From assembly GCA_905210845.1 (NCBI GenBank), contig CAJLYG010000032.1:1-20334 (forward strand): a DNA stretch of 20,334 nucleotides. The letters are read 5' to 3'. The stretch is from an uncultured Prevotella sp. GTDB lineage: Bacteria; Bacteroidota; Bacteroidia; Bacteroidales; Bacteroidaceae. The translations under genes and the position numbers were made by a program. The notes beneath the pieces are model-generated. The model searched no databases. It had not been told where the DNA came from and saw only the letters and a list, made by a program, of their open reading frames with translations. Shown piece after piece: positions 7,497 to 14,948 of the stretch; position 1 is the stretch's first letter, and each line of letters opens with the position of its first letter.

Positions 7497-9779
7497 CTAT
7501 TTTGCAGGAGGGCAATCCTCTTCAAGGGATCCCCATGCTTTGTTGGGCTTGTCTCCCATGATCAGTTGCAATACACCTCCCTTGGCAATGTCTGCGTGAT
7601 TCAGATAATTCTTGCTGTAGACTTTTCCGTTTAAGGTAGCTTTCTGTATGTAGACATTCCGTTTAGAAGCATGTTTGGCAAGAATGGTAAAGGTCTTGTC
7701 CCCCGGCAAGTGAATGGTTGTCTTTTTAAAGGATGGGCTGGCAAGATTATAATATCCCCCAACAGGGCAGACAGGATAGAAGCCCATGGCTGCAAAGACA
7801 TACCATGCAGACATCTGTCCGGCATCATCGTTGCCACTTAATCCATCCGGGGCCAGTCGATATTCTCTTTCCATGATCTGTCGCACAATCTCTTGGGTTT
7901 TCCAGGGTTGTCCTGCATAGTTGTACATGAATGCTACCTGATGGCAAGGTTCATTACCATGCCAATATAGTTTTTGAGAAAACATGGTATCCAATTTCTG
8001 AATATAGGCATCCTTTCCTCCCATCCACTGCATTAGTCCATAAACGTCATGGGGTACAAACCAAGTATAATGGCAGGGGAATCCTTCGGTGATAAAGGGA
8101 CAGTTTTTGAAAGCATTGTCTTCATTCAGGAAGTTGCCGTTCCGATATCTGCCTTGTGCCCATCCGGTCTTGGGGTTAATGACATTCTTGTAATTCAAAG
8201 ATCGTGCAAAGAGTAATCTCGCGTCTTCTTGGTGTCCCAAAGCTTCTGCTATTTTAGCGACGCAATAGTCATCATACGCATATTCCAAGGTACGAGAGGT
8301 CTGTTCCCCACGGTGATAGGCTTCCGAAACAGGGTCTTCCAAAGGGATATACCCATATTTCTGGTACGCCCAAAGCGCACGTCTGCCTTTTCCATCTTGA
8401 TAGTCCTCGTAGGTGTTGGGCTGTTCAAAGGCATTCTTATGCAGGGCTTCATAAGCCTTTCCTATGTCGAAATTGCGGATGCCTTTCAGATAAGCATCTG
8501 CAATCAAGGAGGCGCAGTGGTCACCGATCATTTCGGAGGTAAAACTGTTCCAGCAAGGGAAAATGGGCAGCCATCCCCCATCTTCGTATTTGTCTACTAA
8601 CGACTGGATCATTTCCCCTGTTTGTTGGGGGTAGAGGATGCTGAGTAGGGGATGCAGGGCACGGAAGGTATCCCACAGGCTGTAGTCATCATAATAGTTC
8701 CCATCTTTTTGATGCAAGGTCTTGCCGCCAGCAAAGGATGGGTATCTTCCATCTACATCATTGATGGCATGTGGAAGGAATGATGCCATATATAAAGAGG
8801 TGTAGAATTTGCAGAGATCGGTTTTGTCTTTTGATGTAACCTCTATAGCCGATAATCTGTCTTCCCATATCTGGGTAAGTTGCTGGCGGATACGGTCGAA
8901 GTCCCATCCCGGGTTTTCCTTTTCCATGTTCATCCGTGCTCCCTTCAAGTCGCAGAAGGATGATGACATTTTAACAGTGATGGTTTCTCCTGCCTTCACC
9001 GGGATAGCGATATAGGCTCCGATCTGCGGCTGATGGGACAATGAGGTAACATGCTTTTGGATATTCTCATTTTGGAATACGCCATAGTCGCTGAATTTCT
9101 TGTTGACCTGAACGAGGAAATGTCCACTATAGCCAGCAGGCTTTCCCCAACCCTGATAGATTCTGTGTATGGGATTTTCACCCGTAATCTCACCTTTCTC
9201 AGGGTGGATCGTGATGGTCCCTTCTCCCTCGTCGCTATTGGGATTGATGATGATATAGGCTGTACCTGTTTGATGATAGGTAAAACGGAAAATCCCAGTC
9301 CGTGACGTACCAGTCATCTCTGCCTTGATGGTCCCATTGAAAAGGTTTACAGCGTAATAGTCGGGACGAGCCGTCTTCTCTTGGTGTGAGAACTCGCTGG
9401 CGCGGTTATCTGGTTGGCATTTCAAATCATTGAAGAGCGGCATAATCGTGGCGGACCCATAATCCTGCATGGCACTCCCATTCAGCCAATGAGAGTTTCG
9501 GAATCCGGATATTTTCGTTTTCTGGTAGTAATAAGGGCTCTTGCCCTTTTTCTCATCTTTCTCGGTTTGTGCCACCCAGAAATTCATTCCATTGGGAACA
9601 AGGACAGCCGGCATGGTCTGTCCGAAATCACTGCCTCCGATACCTCCTTTTCCTGTAGGTCGTCCTGTTCCTACCAGTGGACGGACATATTGTAAATATT
9701 GCGCATGGGCAATAACGGGGGATATGATCAGGATGAGGAGGAAAATCATCCGAGTCCCTATCACTTTTGTTTTCATCAT
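7497..9779 (-). CDS. Secreted glycoside hydrolase family 92 (alpha-mannosidase-type)
   Basis: GH92 enzymes are calcium-dependent exo-alpha-mannosidases that trim N-glycans and yeast mannan. The 760-residue product has a signal peptide (MIFLLILIISPVIAHAQ) and the usual N-terminal beta-sandwich opening YVRPLVGTGRPTG, followed by the (alpha/alpha)6 domain. Family signatures are YDDYSLWDTFRALHPL, GDHCASLIADAYLKG, TEGFPCHYTWFVPHDVYGL, HGNEPCHQVAFMYNYAG with the likely catalytic acid Glu610, and LSGNDDAGQMSAWYVFAAMG with the acidic pair Asp651/Asp652. All key motifs are intact. It is the last gene of a minus-strand run, starting eight bases after the TlpA-like gene. No SusC/SusD pair is seen in the window, so this is not a typical polysaccharide utilisation locus. 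Linkage specificity cannot be read here. Confidence 0.93.
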   Translation of the reverse strand: MMKTKVIGTRMIFLLILIISPVIAHAQYLQYVRPLVGTGRPTGKGGIGGSDFGQTMPAVLVPNGMNFWVAQTEKDEKKGKSPYYYQKTKISGFRNSHWLNGSAMQDYGSATIMPLFNDLKCQPDNRASEFSHQEKTARPDYYAVNLFNGTIKAEMTGTSRTGIFRFTYHQTGTAYIIINPNSDEGEGTITIHPEKGEITGENPIHRIYQGWGKPAGYSGHFLVQVNKKFSDYGVFQNENIQKHVTSLSHQPQIGAYIAIPVKAGETITVKMSSSFCDLKGARMNMEKENPGWDFDRIRQQLTQIWEDRLSAIEVTSKDKTDLCKFYTSLYMASFLPHAINDVDGRYPSFAGGKTLHQKDGNYYDDYSLWDTFRALHPLLSILYPQQTGEMIQSLVDKYEDGGWLPIFPCWNSFTSEMIGDHCASLIADAYLKGIRNFDIGKAYEALHKNAFEQPNTYEDYQDGKGRRALWAYQKYGYIPLEDPVSEAYHRGEQTSRTLEYAYDDYCVAKIAEALGHQEDARLLFARSLNYKNVINPKTGWAQGRYRNGNFLNEDNAFKNCPFITEGFPCHYTWFVPHDVYGLMQWMGGKDAYIQKLDTMFSQKLYWHGNEPCHQVAFMYNYAGQPWKTQEIVRQIMEREYRLAPDGLSGNDDAGQMSAWYVFAAMGFYPVCPVGGYYNLASPSFKKTTIHLPGDKTFTILAKHASKRNVYIQKATLNGKVYSKNYLNHADIAKGGVLQLIMGDKPNKAWGSLEEDCPPAK

Positions 9780-9787
9780 GAATAGAA

Positions 9788-10801
9788 TTATTGTTGATCA
9801 AAGATTTGATGTAATTTGTCTTTTAGTCCGGAACCTCTTAGGTCGCTGGCAATGATGGTGCCATCCGGAGCGATGAGGATACTGCAAGGAATTTTAGAGA
9901 TCCCATATAGCGAGCTGATGGTAGAAGGGTCTCCCTTAAGAGCTACGACCTGAGGCCACGGCATTTGAAGTTTCTTGACGGAGGCTTTCCATTGGGATTC
10001 ATCACGGTCAAGGCTAACGCTTAATACGTCGAGACCTTTGGAATGATAGAGATGATACATGTCTATTACGTGGGGAATCTCCATCTTGCATGGTCCACAC
10101 CAAGAAGCCCAAAAGTCGACGAACAAATATCGGTCCTTCCTGATAAAGTCACTTAACTTGACTGTCTTTCCATCCATATCCTGCATGGTGACATCCCGAT
10201 AGGCAACTCCGCTTTTTCGTCCAACCTTATTGTCCAACCATGTTTTAGGATTCATGTTAGGTTGACAATAATAGATGGCGGTGGAGTCGAGGACTTCCTT
10301 GAGTTCCTCATAGCTGAATGCGTAGCTGTTCTCAATAAGTAAGACAGCAGGACTGATATTATCATGGTTTTCCTTGCAGTAGGCTATGATAGCTGCCTTA
10401 CGAGCTGGTGAAAATGCATCTGGATACGAATGTATCTTTTTCTGAATGGCAAATAGTTTCTCGTTGAGTTCGGATGCTTGGATGGTCGTGTCGTTGTAGT
10501 TGATGACAATGGGCTTCCCATCAGCTAATAAGCTATATCTACCTTTTCCCAATAAAGTGAAGAACGAGTTTTTCTGCATCCTGATCGTGTATGAAAAATG
10601 ATTGCCTTTTGCAGGTATAGGGGTATAAGTGTGATCATTGAATAACTGATAGAAAACATTTCCTTCGGCAATCGTTCCACTAATCTGCATCGCGACTTCC
10701 TGATTGTTTTTGATCTTGGAGCCAGATCGCTGTGCCCATCCCCATTGAAGAGTGGTCAGGCACGAGATGCAGAGACATAAACATCTGAGACAGACTTTCA
10801 T
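9788..10801 (-). CDS. Exported TlpA-like thiol-disulfide protein with N-terminal accessory domain
   Basis: The 337-residue protein has an N-terminal signal sequence (MKVCLRCLCLCISCLTTLQW, cut probably near WAQ), an accessory domain like the DUF4369-type regions often found before Bacteroidetes TlpA domains, and a C-terminal thioredoxin fold. The active site is WASWCGPCKME with Cys235 and Cys238, and the cis-proline lies in GISKIPCSILI. It should face the periplasm and reduce or exchange disulfides. The signal region holds several Cys, but no clear lipobox is seen, so it is probably soluble or held by its signal anchor. It lies 20 bases after the Nudix gene and eight bases before GH92, which suggests co-expression, perhaps to assist exported enzymes (inference). 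Confidence 0.88.
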   Translation of the reverse strand: MKVCLRCLCLCISCLTTLQWGWAQRSGSKIKNNQEVAMQISGTIAEGNVFYQLFNDHTYTPIPAKGNHFSYTIRMQKNSFFTLLGKGRYSLLADGKPIVINYNDTTIQASELNEKLFAIQKKIHSYPDAFSPARKAAIIAYCKENHDNISPAVLLIENSYAFSYEELKEVLDSTAIYYCQPNMNPKTWLDNKVGRKSGVAYRDVTMQDMDGKTVKLSDFIRKDRYLFVDFWASWCGPCKMEIPHVIDMYHLYHSKGLDVLSVSLDRDESQWKASVKKLQMPWPQVVALKGDPSTISSLYGISKIPCSILIAPDGTIIASDLRGSGLKDKLHQIFDQQ

Positions 10802-10821
10802 ATAAGATGGTACTTAAATAG

Positions 10822-11322
10822 TTAGAGGAAAAACTTTTGATACTCACTTTCAAAGTTGGGCGTGAAGACTCCTTTCCCGATATGTTCTAAAATCTCCTGT
10901 TTTGTCCAAAACCTGCCTGCACTTAATTCATCTTGACTTGGGATGATCCTACCATCATAAATCGTTTTATGGACGTAGACCAGTTCCTTTTCTTTCTTAC
11001 TTTCAAAGACATAATGTCCCATGGATACAGGCGTAAAATCCGTGATGCCTAATTCCTCCTGCACTTCTCTCCTTAAAGCTTGGTCAATATTCTCTCCTAA
11101 GTCGACATGCCCTCCACAGGCCGTGTCCCATTTCCCGGGTTGAATATCCTTCCATTCTGGGCGTTTCTGGAGATATAGTTCCCCTTTGCTGTTCAAGACA
11201 TGCAAATGCACGACGGGATGTAGGATCTTGCTTCCATCATGGGCTTTTCCCCTGGTGATGCTTCCGAGAATATGGCCGTCCTCATCTACAATAGGGAATA
11301 ATTCTTGTTGGTTATCTTTCAT
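10822..11322 (-). CDS. Nudix hydrolase with isopentenyl-diphosphate-isomerase-like layout
   Basis: The 166-residue product carries a complete Nudix box at residues 71-93: Gly71, Glu77, Arg85-Glu86, Glu89-Glu90, Gly92. Around it, the FPIVDEDGHILGSITRGKAH opening, His35/His39, LQKRPEWKDIQPGKWD and CGGHVDLGE resemble the YfcD/IDI branch of Nudix proteins. True type I IDI has Cys in the position before GHP and lacks the REVxEE box; here Cys69 is one residue earlier and the hydrolase box is intact, so a pyrophosphohydrolase is more likely. The frame is open to 11433, but that extra 37 residues overlap the ispE end; ATG 11322, ten bases after the ispE stop, gives a normal N-terminus. The substrate is unknown. 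Confidence 0.88.
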   Translation of the reverse strand: MKDNQQELFPIVDEDGHILGSITRGKAHDGSKILHPVVHLHVLNSKGELYLQKRPEWKDIQPGKWDTACGGHVDLGENIDQALRREVQEELGITDFTPVSMGHYVFESKKEKELVYVHKTIYDGRIIPSQDELSAGRFWTKQEILEHIGKGVFTPNFESEYQKFFL

Positions 11323-11332
11323 GTTCTGTGAA

Positions 11333-12175
11333 TTAATGGAGTTGTCCAATGAAGGTGAAGTCGCCTTTGAAAATTTCCGGGATGGTAGTTGGCTCCTTCT
11401 CAAATATTCCGTATAGAGCACTGCCGCTTCCACTCATCTGGGCATATATCGCTCCTAAGTCATATAGCTTTTCTTTGATGGCTTTCAGTTCAGGAAATTG
11501 AGCAAAGACAGGAGCTTCAAAATCATTTGCCAATTCTTCCTTCCATGTATGGATGGGCTGCATGCAGATCTCCCGGCAACTTTTCTTGGGTTGCTTCGGT
11601 TGGATCTTCCGATAGGCTTCTTGCGTAGACACGGCAATGGCCGGTTTGACGATAGCTATATAATATCCATTTAGGTTGTCTCTCGGTCCGCCTGCAGGTT
11701 CCAGTTCGTTTCCTATCCCTGTCGCAAAGGAGGGCTCTTCTGTGATAAAGAAGGCACAGTCAGCCCCTAATCGCGCAGCATACCGTTCCATTTCCGCTAT
11801 GCCGATATTGAGACGAAAGCGCTCGTCAAGGAGCCGGATCATGCAAGCACCGTCACTGCTTCCTCCTCCCAGTCCAGCTTGAGACGGGATCCTTTTGTAT
11901 AGATGCGCATGCACCCGGGGAAGGGTGTAGTCTTTTTCCAACAAATGATAAGCTTTTACGACCAAATTGTCTGCTTCATCACAGTCCACGGTATGCCCCG
12001 TGATCTTCAGGTCGCAAGGAACATCTGATGGGAAATCATCACTCATGTATTTGATTTCTAAGGCATCACATAAAGGGACGGGATAGAAGACGGTCTCTAT
12101 ATTGTGATATCCGTCATCACGGACTGACACAATGTTCAATCCTAAATTAACTTTGGCACACGGAAATTTAATCAT
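11333..12175 (-). CDS. ispE: 4-diphosphocytidyl-2-C-methyl-D-erythritol kinase
   Basis: IspE phosphorylates CDP-methylerythritol with ATP, the fourth step of the MEP isoprenoid pathway, in the cytoplasm. At 280 residues it has the family's usual size. It shows the GHMP-kinase features PCAKVNLGLNIV with catalytic Lys8, the RDDGYHNIETVF substrate segment (19-30), the phosphate-binding loop AGLGGGSSDGA (100-110) and Asp139 in RLGADCAFFI, the expected catalytic base. The C-terminal motif MSGSGSALYGIF is also present. It heads a four-gene minus-strand run. A TACCTTTG -7 box lies about 50 bases upstream, facing away from the dnaB promoter. Confidence 0.96.
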   Translation of the reverse strand: MIKFPCAKVNLGLNIVSVRDDGYHNIETVFYPVPLCDALEIKYMSDDFPSDVPCDLKITGHTVDCDEADNLVVKAYHLLEKDYTLPRVHAHLYKRIPSQAGLGGGSSDGACMIRLLDERFRLNIGIAEMERYAARLGADCAFFITEEPSFATGIGNELEPAGGPRDNLNGYYIAIVKPAIAVSTQEAYRKIQPKQPKKSCREICMQPIHTWKEELANDFEAPVFAQFPELKAIKEKLYDLGAIYAQMSGSGSALYGIFEKEPTTIPEIFKGDFTFIGQLH

Positions 12176-12227
12176 CGTTGTTGATATTAGTTGAACTCGA
12201 AGAATATTCCTTCTTTAAATCTATGAG

Positions 12228-12261
12228 CAAAGGTAAGAAAAAAAGTCTGAAGTGGTGCAAA
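12228..12261 (-). promoter_or_regulatory. Probable promoter of the ispE operon
   Basis: On the minus strand, TACCTTTG at 12235-12228 is an exact -7 box, and TTTG at 12261-12258 lies 22 bases upstream, slightly more than the usual 19-21. The inferred start of transcription gives a leader of about 45 bases before ispE. Confidence 0.6.
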
Positions 12262-12311
12262 GAGAATGGAGAAAAGTTACTTTTGTGAGATAGATTGATG
12301 CCATAGACAGG

Positions 12312-12349
12312 TCTTGCCCTTTCTAACGGCACATTCGTCGTGGGCAAGA
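12312..12349. repeat. Inverted repeat between divergent ispE and dnaB promoters
   Basis: The arms TCTTGCCC (12312-12319) and GGGCAAGA (12342-12349) match over 8 bases with a 22-base spacer. A run of A follows on the + strand and no T-run follows on either strand, so it is not a normal terminator. It lies upstream of both promoters. The rest of this 241-base gap shows no ORF or RNA gene that I can support. Confidence 0.4.
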
Positions 12350-12390
12350 AAAAAAAGAAGTCGGATGGTGTCTATGTGAAGGTTATTTTG

Positions 12391-12398
12391 TATTTTTG
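12391..12398 (+). promoter_or_regulatory. Candidate -7 box of dnaB
   Basis: TATTTTTG fits TAnnTTTG and lies 18 bases before the dnaB ATG. The matching -33 element is weak: GGTG is all that is found 20 bases upstream. The inferred transcript would have an untranslated leader of only about 12 bases. Confidence 0.4.
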
Positions 12399-12416
12399 CA
12401 TTCTAAAGTGTAAATA

Positions 12417-13928
12417 ATGGCAGAAAACAATATCAGTAGAAAGCGGCATGCTACGCCCATCGATCCAACCTATGGTCACTTGCAGCCCCAGGCCTTAGAC
12501 ATCGAAAGGGTCGTTCTTGGCGCCTTGATGATAGATAAGGACGCATTCTCGATGATTAGTGAGATCGTGCGCCCAGAGACCTTTTATGAACCTCGTAACC
12601 AAAAGATATACAAGGCGATACAAACCTTGAACATGGAAGAGAAACCTGTTGATATCATGACGGTGACAGAGGAGTTGAAACGAGAAGGAACCTTGGAAGA
12701 TGTCGGAGGACCTACGTATATCGTAGAATTGAGTTCTCACGTTGCGTCTTCTGCCCATATTGAATATCATGCCCATATCCTGGCCCAGAAATTCTTGGCA
12801 AGGCAGTTGATCTCTTTTGCTTCCAAGATAGAAACGAAGGCTTTTGATGAGACTGAGGATGTGGACGAACTGATGCAGGAAGCTGAGGGCGATCTGTTTG
12901 AACTCTCCAGAAAGAACATGAGACAGGACTATACCCAGATAGACCCTGTCATCCGTGATGCCTTAAGGATCTTGCAGATCGCATCCCAAAAGTCGGATGG
13001 CCTGACTGGCATTCCTTCTGGATTCACAAAGTTAGATGATATTACCAGTGGATGGCAAAATTCTGACTTGGTGATCATTGCAGGTCGTCCTGCCATGGGC
13101 AAGACATCCTTTGCATTAAGTATCGCTAAAAATGTAGCCGTTGACTTTAAGGTTCCCATTGCTTTCTTCTCTCTGGAAATGAATAATGTGCAGTTGGTCA
13201 ACCGACTGATATCCAACACTTGTGAGATTGCGGGAAATAAATTGTTGAATGGTCAGCTCTCCCCAGACGAGTGGGAGCGCTTGGATAAGAATTTGAGAAA
13301 GTTGACCGGTGCACCTATTTATATAGATGATACGCCCGCTTTATCTGTGTTTGAACTAAGGACCAAGGCAAGGCGACTTGTGAAGGAAAAGGGGGTCAAG
13401 ATCATCATGATCGACTACTTGCAATTGATGAATGCGTCGGGTTCTAAGTTTGGTAGTCGCCAGGAAGAGGTGTCCACGATATCTCGTTCTCTCAAGGGCT
13501 TGGCGAAGGAATTGGATATCCCTATTCTCGCTTTGTCTCAGTTGAACCGTACCGTAGAAAACCGGGAGGGACTGGAAGGGAAACGTCCACAACTCAGTGA
13601 CCTCCGTGAGTCTGGAGCCATAGAGCAAGATGCCGATATGGTCTTGTTCGTTCATCGCCCAGAATATTACCATATCTATCAGGATGAGAAGGGCAATGAC
13701 TTGCATGGAATGGCACAGATTATCATTGCAAAGCACCGTAAGGGTGCTACCGGAGATGTCCTCTTGAACTTCCGGGGCGAGTTTACGCGCTTCCAGAATC
13801 CTGAGGATGCCTATCTCGCTCCACCTCCTCCTTCTGCTGGTGGGGAAATCGTAGGGAGCAGGATGAATGGGGATGATAATCCGTTCGGTGCCCCACCTCC
13901 TGACATGGGGAACGGTACTCCGTTTTGA
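12417..13928 (+). CDS. dnaB: Replicative DNA helicase DnaB
   Basis: DnaB is the hexameric 5'-3' helicase of the replication fork. The 503-residue protein has the N-terminal helical domain (PQALDIERVVLGALMIDKDA, about 24-43) and a RecA-like ATPase. The Walker A motif AGRPAMGKTS has Lys229, Walker B lies in KIIMIDYLQLM, and the later motifs SQLNRTVENR, LSDLRESGAIEQDAD and IIAKHRKGATG are intact. No intein interrupts these motifs, which are common intein sites. The last 35 or so residues are a low-complexity tail with APPPP and GAPPPD blocks ending NGTPF. The gene has its own candidate promoter, and an SGNH hydrolase gene follows 54 bases later. Confidence 0.97.
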   Translation: MAENNISRKRHATPIDPTYGHLQPQALDIERVVLGALMIDKDAFSMISEIVRPETFYEPRNQKIYKAIQTLNMEEKPVDIMTVTEELKREGTLEDVGGPTYIVELSSHVASSAHIEYHAHILAQKFLARQLISFASKIETKAFDETEDVDELMQEAEGDLFELSRKNMRQDYTQIDPVIRDALRILQIASQKSDGLTGIPSGFTKLDDITSGWQNSDLVIIAGRPAMGKTSFALSIAKNVAVDFKVPIAFFSLEMNNVQLVNRLISNTCEIAGNKLLNGQLSPDEWERLDKNLRKLTGAPIYIDDTPALSVFELRTKARRLVKEKGVKIIMIDYLQLMNASGSKFGSRQEEVSTISRSLKGLAKELDIPILALSQLNRTVENREGLEGKRPQLSDLRESGAIEQDADMVLFVHRPEYYHIYQDEKGNDLHGMAQIIIAKHRKGATGDVLLNFRGEFTRFQNPEDAYLAPPPPSAGGEIVGSRMNGDDNPFGAPPPDMGNGTPF

Positions 13929-13982
13929 CCGTGGGCGAAACCAATGGAGAATTGGGAACTTTATATATAGAAGGAAAATAAT

Positions 13983-14672
13983 ATGATCATGAGGCATTTA
14001 CTTTTTATCTTTTTGATCCTTTACGGAACAGTCGCAGGAGCACAGGTTCGTGAGACGGTTTCTATTTTAGGGGATTCTTATTCTACTTTCGAGGGCTATA
14101 TTACACCGGAAACAAATGAACCATGGTATTTCCAACGGAAAGATCTGAAGAAAACTGATGTGACCGATGTAACCCAGACATGGTGGTGGCAAGTCGTAAA
14201 AGACGGGGGATATAAATTGGGCGTGAACAATTCCTATTCAGGCGCGACGATCTGCTATACAGGCTATCAGGATGCCGATTATACACCTCGTTCTTTTATC
14301 ACCAGATGCCCTGCTCTTGGTAATCCAGATATTATTTTGGTCTTTGGCGCTACCAATGATAGTTGGGCAAATGCTCCCATAGGCGAATATAAATATAAGG
14401 ATTGGGTTCGTGCCGACTTGTATACCTTTCGCCCAGCCTTGGCAAAATTACTTCATGAGTTAGTTGTGCGTTACCCCAATGTACGGGTCTATTTTATTCT
14501 GAACACAGGATTAAAGGAGGAAATCAATACTTCTGTACAGACGATTTGCAGGCATGATGGTATCCCAGTGATCCAACTGAAAGATATCGATAAGCAGAAT
14601 GGACACCCAACCGTAAAGGGCATGAAGTCTATTTCTGCTCAGGTTCTTCAGTTCATTCAAAAGACAAAATGA
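13983..14672 (+). CDS. Exported SGNH/GDSL-family hydrolase
   Basis: The 229-residue product has a signal peptide (MRHLLFIFLILYGTVAGAQ) and SGNH blocks: block I GDSYS with nucleophile Ser32, block II Gly in NSYSGATI, block III GATND with Asn125, and block V NGHPT with His208. Such proteins are esterases, often deacetylating cell-wall or dietary sugars; the substrate is not evident. The usual Asp three residues before the block V His is replaced by Gln205, with the nearest Asp at 203. ATG 13983 was kept because GAAGGAAA lies upstream; ATG 13989 would remove two residues. No promoter is visible in the 54-base gap, so it may be read from dnaB transcription. Confidence 0.85.
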   Translation: MIMRHLLFIFLILYGTVAGAQVRETVSILGDSYSTFEGYITPETNEPWYFQRKDLKKTDVTDVTQTWWWQVVKDGGYKLGVNNSYSGATICYTGYQDADYTPRSFITRCPALGNPDIILVFGATNDSWANAPIGEYKYKDWVRADLYTFRPALAKLLHELVVRYPNVRVYFILNTGLKEEINTSVQTICRHDGIPVIQLKDIDKQNGHPTVKGMKSISAQVLQFIQKTK

Positions 14673-14710
14673 CAAATTATAAGATTTTCAAATAAAAAAG
14701 TTATAATTTC

Positions 14711-14741
14711 TTTGTTTAGTCATTAAAAAGCATTACCTTTG
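14711..14741 (+). promoter_or_regulatory. Promoter of the leu/cimA operon
   Basis: TTTG at 14711-14714 and TACCTTTG at 14734-14741 are separated by exactly 19 bases, a full match to the Bacteroidetes consensus. Transcription should begin near 14748, about 20 bases before the leader-peptide ATG. Confidence 0.82.
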
Positions 14742-14767
14742 CAAGCAAATTTGAAAGTTAGAGAAAT

Positions 14768-14851
14768 ATGATTACATCTCAGAACATCATTAGCATTATC
14801 ATTCGAATTCGACTGCATCAAGTGGGCGGAAGTGATAAGGTATGTCTATAA
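14768..14851 (+). CDS. Attenuation leader peptide rich in isoleucine
   Basis: A 27-codon ORF starts at ATG 14768 and stops at TAA 14849-14851. It begins MITSQNIISIIIRIRL and ends with KVCL. Seven codons are Ile (2, 7, 8, 10, 11, 12, 14), two Leu (16, 27) and two Val (19, 25), so 11 of 27 are branched-chain residues and six Ile fall within codons 7-14. It lies between the promoter and a strong terminator in front of the leucine/isoleucine operon, as leader peptides of classical attenuators do. The peptide itself probably has no function beyond its translation. Translation is inferred and no Shine-Dalgarno is visible, which is normal for this phylum. Confidence 0.8.
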   Translation: MITSQNIISIIIRIRLHQVGGSDKVCL

Positions 14852-14891
14852 AGATGGGATGTAAATCGTAAAGAGCCTTTCTCACTTCCGT
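14796..14891 (+). promoter_or_regulatory. Attenuator RNA: protector (1:2) and antiterminator (2:3) pairings
   Basis: Segment 1 (14796-14803, inside Ile codons 10-12) can pair with 14831-14838 over eight pairs, one of them G-U. Segment 2 (14827-14835) pairs with 14882-14890 over nine unbroken Watson-Crick pairs. After a one-base mismatch this extends by 14837-14840 with 14877-14880 (one G-U). The second pairing uses the 5' arm of the terminator, so antiterminator and terminator exclude each other. A ribosome stopped at Ile codon 14 would cover segment 1 to about base 14823 and leave segment 2 free, favouring read-through. A ribosome reaching the stop codon would cover segment 2 and let the terminator form. 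Confidence 0.75.
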
Positions 14892-14916
14892 GTAAGTGTG
14901 AAAGGCTCTTTCGTTT
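14870..14916 (+). terminator. Leader terminator of the leu/cimA attenuator
   Basis: The arm AAAGAGCCTTTCTCACTT (14870-14887) pairs with 14894-14911 over 17 of 18 positions, with one T-T mismatch, around the loop CCGTGT. The 3' side continues TTTCGTTT, a somewhat weak U-tract. It ends 32 bases before the leuA start and cannot serve the upstream SGNH gene, because the leu promoter lies between. Confidence 0.88.
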
Positions 14917-14948
14917 GAATCAACAGAATAACAACAAGTATAAAGATT

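Noticed and set aside
11323..11433. Extra 37-residue N-terminus of the Nudix protein
   Set aside because: It overlaps the last codons of ispE in another frame and does not resemble Nudix N-termini; ATG 11322 fits the family and spacing.
13356..13997. 213-codon minus-strand frame opposite the dnaB 3' end
   Set aside because: It is a shadow of dnaB with no motif, promoter or operon context.
14674..14709. AT-only inverted repeat (AAATTATAA and TTATAATTT) after the SGNH gene as a terminator
   Set aside because: There are nine A-T pairs with an 18-base loop and no clean T-run, so it would be unstable. The region also abuts the leu -33 box. It is more likely chance in an AT-rich gap.
14803..14812. 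Palindrome TCGAATTCGA in the leader ORF as a protein-binding operator
   Set aside because: It arises from the ATT CGA ATT CGA codons of the leader peptide. A 10-base palindrome alone is weak evidence, and the attenuation pairings explain the region better.
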